DNA of 64,000 bases from an uncultured Tenacibaculum sp. (GTDB lineage: Bacteria > Bacteroidota > Bacteroidia > Flavobacteriales > Flavobacteriaceae). Shown here in pieces: positions 61,306 to 64,000 of this stretch; positions within the stretch are counted from its first letter, which is position 1; every line of letters starts with the position of its first letter. The notes under the pieces are model-generated. The model was not told the DNA's origin and did no database searches. It saw nothing but the letters and a program-made list of their open reading frames with translations. The translations under genes and the position numbers were made by a program. Location: contig NZ_CANMAX010000005.1 of NCBI RefSeq assembly GCF_947495995.1, positions 124,001-188,000 on the forward strand. Reading direction: 5' to 3'.

Positions 61306-64000
61306 ATGAATACAAATTTATTTCAATTACGACATATTGGACCTAGAGCACATGAAAAGGAAACTATGTTGAAAACAATTGGTGTAGATAGTATTGACCA
61401 ACTAATTTACGAAACCATACCTGATGATATTCGTTTACAAAATAATTTAGATTTACCAGCAGCTTTAAGTGAATATGAATATTTACAGCATATTAACGAA
61501 CTTGGTGCTAAAAATAAAATCTTTAAGAGTTATATCGGGTTAGGATATCACGAGGCAATTACTCCTAGTGTTATCCAAAGAAACATTTTAGAGAATCCAG
61601 GATGGTATACAGCTTATACTCCGTATCAAGCTGAAATCGCTCAAGGAAGATTAGAAGCTTTATTAAATTACCAAACTATGGTTTGTGATTTAACAGGAAT
61701 GGAGTTAGCTAATGCTTCTTTATTAGATGAAGGAACAGCTGCTGCAGAAGCAATGGCTTTATTATTTGATGTTAGAGAACGTGCTAAAAAGAAAGCTGGT
61801 GCAAATAAGTTTTTTGTTTCTGAAGAAATACTTCCTCAAACATTATCTGTTCTTGAGACAAGAGCTATTCCAATTGGAATTGAACTAGTAATTGGAAATC
61901 ATGAAAAATTTGATTTTGCTGATGAATTCTTCGGAGCAATATTACAATACCCAGGAAAACACGGTAGCTTAGTAGATTATTCTGAATTTGTAAGCAAAGC
62001 AAATGAAGCGAATATTAAAGTAGCTGTTGCTGCAGATATTTTATCTCTTGCTATTTTAAAAGCTCCAGGAGAATTTGGAGTTGATGTTGTAGTTGGTACT
62101 ACACAAAGATTTGGAATTCCTTTAGGTTACGGTGGACCTCACGCTGGTTTCTTTGCTACTAAAGAAGCTTACAAACGTAGTATTCCTGGTAGAATTATCG
62201 GACTTACTAAAGATAAAGATGGCGGACCAGCATTACGTATGGCGCTACAAACTAGAGAACAGCACATTAAACGTGAAAGAGCAACTTCTAATATTTGTAC
62301 TGCTCAGGTTTTATTAGCTGTTATGGCTGGTATGTATGCTGTTTATCACGGTAAAGAAGGAATCGAATATATTGCAAATAGAACACACAGTGCTACACAA
62401 ACTTTAACTTCTGCGTTAAATCGTTTAGGTTTTAAGCAAAAGAATCAGTCGTATTTTGATACAATCGTTGTTGAAGTAGAAGCTGATCAGTTAAGAACTG
62501 TTGCTGAAAAAAATGAGGTAAACTTTAATTACATTGATAAAAACCATGTTTCTATTTCTTTAAATGAAACAGTAGGTTTAAAAGAAATCAATGCAATTGT
62601 TGATTGTTTCGAGCAAGCTTTCAATATTCAAGATATCACGATCACTGAATTTATCTCAGAAGATATTATTCCTGAAAATATTAAAAGAAATACTTCATTC
62701 TTAGACCACGAAGTATTTAACACGTATCATTCTGAAACAGACATGATGCGTTATATTAAAAAGTTAGAGCGTAAAGATCTAGCTTTAAACCACTCTATGA
62801 TTTCTTTAGGTTCATGTACAATGAAGTTAAATGCAGCTTCTGAAATGTTACCTTTAAGTAATCCACAATGGGGGAATATTCACCCATTTGTTCCTTTAAA
62901 TCAAGCTGAAGGATATCAAACTGTACTTAAAAACTTAGAACACCAATTAAATATTGTTACTGGTTTTGCTGCAACTTCTTTACAACCTAACTCTGGTGCG
63001 CAAGGAGAATTTGCAGGTTTAATGGTAATTAGAGCTTATCACCAAGCAAACGGAGATACGCATAGAAATATTTGTTTAATTCCATCTTCTGCTCACGGAA
63101 CAAATCCTGCCTCTGCAGTAATGGCTGGAATGAAAGTTGTTGTTACAAAAACAGATGAAAAAGGTAATATTGATGTTAATGATTTAAGAGAGAAAGCTGA
63201 ATTACACAAAGATAATTTAGCTGCTTTAATGGTTACTTATCCTTCTACTCACGGAGTATTTGAAAAAGCTATTAAAGAAATTACTCAAATTATTCACGAT
63301 AACGGCGGACAAGTTTACATGGATGGTGCAAACATGAATGCTCAAGTAGGATTAACAAATCCTGCAACTATTGGAGCTGATGTTTGTCACTTAAATTTAC
63401 ATAAAACATTTGCGATTCCTCACGGTGGTGGTGGACCAGGAGTTGGGCCAATTTGTGTTGCTCCTCAGTTGGTTCCTTTCTTACCTACTAACCCAGTTAT
63501 TACTACTGGTGGAGATAATCCTATTACTGCTATTTCAGCTGCTCCTTGGGGTTCTGCTTTAGCTTGTTTAATCTCTTATGGATATATCACAATGTTAGGT
63601 TCTGAAGGATTAACAGATTCTACTAAAATTGCAATCTTAAACGCAAACTATATGAAAGAGCGTTTACAAGATCATTTCCAAACTTTATATACAGGTGAAA
63701 TGGGACGTGCAGCTCACGAAATGATTTTAGATTGTAGAGAATTTAAACAAAAAGGAATTGAAGTTGTAGATATTGCAAAACGATTAATGGACTATGGTTT
63801 CCATGCTCCTACAGTATCTTTCCCTGTTGCAGGTACAATAATGGTTGAACCTACAGAAAGTGAAAGTTTAGGCGAATTAGATCGTTTCTGTGATGCTTTA
63901 ATTTCTATTCGTAAAGAAATAGAAGCAGCTTCAAAAGATGATCAAAATAATGTATTGAAAAATGCTCCACATACATTAGCTATGCTTACTAATGATAGCT
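61306..64000 (+). CDS. gcvP: Glycine dehydrogenase (decarboxylating), P-protein; 3' end outside window
   Basis: The frame runs from the ATG at 61306 to the right edge, 898 codons of an expected ~950. The P-protein of the glycine cleavage system decarboxylates glycine with PLP and passes the aminomethyl group to GcvH. Visible: RHIGPR near the N-terminus, [15 protein letters not shown] near 77, [16 protein letters not shown] near 270, [10 protein letters not shown] near 500, [10 protein letters not shown], and the PLP-lysine loop [18 protein letters not shown] near 700. Both the N- and C-terminal halves are in one chain, as in E. coli. Start confirmed by alignment with the family N-terminus. 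Confidence 0.96.
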   Translation, partial: MNTNLFQLRHIGPRAHEKETMLKTIGVDSIDQLIYETIPDDIRLQNNLDLPAALSEYEYLQHINELGAKNKIFKSYIGLGYHEAITPSVIQRNILENPGWYTAYTPYQAEIAQGRLEALLNYQTMVCDLTGMELANASLLDEGTAAAEAMALLFDVRERAKKKAGANKFFVSEEILPQTLSVLETRAIPIGIELVIGNHEKFDFADEFFGAILQYPGKHGSLVDYSEFVSKANEANIKVAVAADILSLAILKAPGEFGVDVVVGTTQRFGIPLGYGGPHAGFFATKEAYKRSIPGRIIGLTKDKDGGPALRMALQTREQHIKRERATSNICTAQVLLAVMAGMYAVYHGKEGIEYIANRTHSATQTLTSALNRLGFKQKNQSYFDTIVVEVEADQLRTVAEKNEVNFNYIDKNHVSISLNETVGLKEINAIVDCFEQAFNIQDITITEFISEDIIPENIKRNTSFLDHEVFNTYHSETDMMRYIKKLERKDLALNHSMISLGSCTMKLNAASEMLPLSNPQWGNIHPFVPLNQAEGYQTVLKNLEHQLNIVTGFAATSLQPNSGAQGEFAGLMVIRAYHQANGDTHRNICLIPSSAHGTNPASAVMAGMKVVVTKTDEKGNIDVNDLREKAELHKDNLAALMVTYPSTHGVFEKAIKEITQIIHDNGGQVYMDGANMNAQVGLTNPATIGADVCHLNLHKTFAIPHGGGGPGVGPICVAPQLVPFLPTNPVITTGGDNPITAISAAPWGSALACLISYGYITMLGSEGLTDSTKIAILNANYMKERLQDHFQTLYTGEMGRAAHEMILDCREFKQKGIEVVDIAKRLMDYGFHAPTVSFPVAGTIMVEPTESESLGELDRFCDALISIRKEIEAASKDDQNNVLKNAPHTLAMLTNDS

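Noticed and set aside
1..64000. Mobile element, prophage, tRNA or rRNA
   Set aside because: No transposase, integrase, phage or stable-RNA sequence was recognised on either strand; a tRNAscan and Rfam scan would be needed to be sure.

Overview
The window looks like a chromosomal segment of a marine-type member of the Flavobacteriaceae (Bacteroidota). The evidence is a strongly AT-rich composition, few Shine-Dalgarno sites, recurrent TAnnTTTG promoter boxes with an upstream TTG, a type IX secretion sorting domain, CarboxypepD_reg and TonB-plug domains, and a menaquinone operon. A Tenacibaculum- or Polaribacter-like genus is my guess; it cannot be fixed without a search. I saw no rRNA, tRNA, CRISPR array, insertion sequence or prophage. 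Almost the whole window is ordinary core chromosome, with a few lineage-specific pieces. Layout: 1-1651 holds two tandem AraC-type regulators, the first cut by the left edge. They converge on a 1490-residue CheB-CheR-PAS protein (1658-6130) that has no kinase module. A minus-strand run (6259-12579) follows: RDD membrane protein, NUDIX hydrolase, and a five-gene set of unknown function (coiled-coil protein, 348-residue protein, small two-helix membrane protein, AAA+ ATPase, tail-anchored protein). This set is the best candidate here for an undescribed system. 12811-15582 is a T9SS-secreted protein. 15750-20671 is the glyoxylate shunt (aceB, aceA) with a divergent RamB/ScfR-like regulator and a 14-bp palindrome between them. 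20734-23235 carries an acyl-CoA carboxylase beta subunit and a YebC-family protein. 23281-28932 carries two cell-surface proteins that combine a VWA or VIT/VWA module with a TonB plug but no barrel. 29068-42755 is a run of fifteen closely packed minus-strand genes: menE, a CPBP protease, menC, an SRPBCC protein, an MBL-fold hydrolase, menA, a YdbT/YdbS pair of PH-domain membrane proteins, two secreted proteins, an HdrB-like and a membrane HdrC-like Fe-S protein, an AhpD-like protein, an MCE/MlaD protein and a cell-wall amidase. The theme is menaquinone and redox plus envelope upkeep. Divergent from it, 42844-45928 encodes an LptD-like protein and RidA. 46073-51943 is an accessory-looking stretch: two lipoproteins, a TPR-CHAT caspase-like membrane protein, an anti-sigma-like TPR membrane protein and a small beta-barrel protein. 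52121-64000 is central metabolism: gap and pfkA, a sodium/solute symporter, a TPR protein, a DUF2853 protein, sdaA, yaaA, a degenerate UbiA-like protein and the first 898 codons of gcvP, which runs off the right edge. Acetate and fatty-acid carbon (aceBA and its regulator), serine and glycine breakdown (sdaA, gcvP) and glycolysis (pfkA, gap) together suggest a heterotroph using amino acids and short organic acids, respiring through menaquinone.
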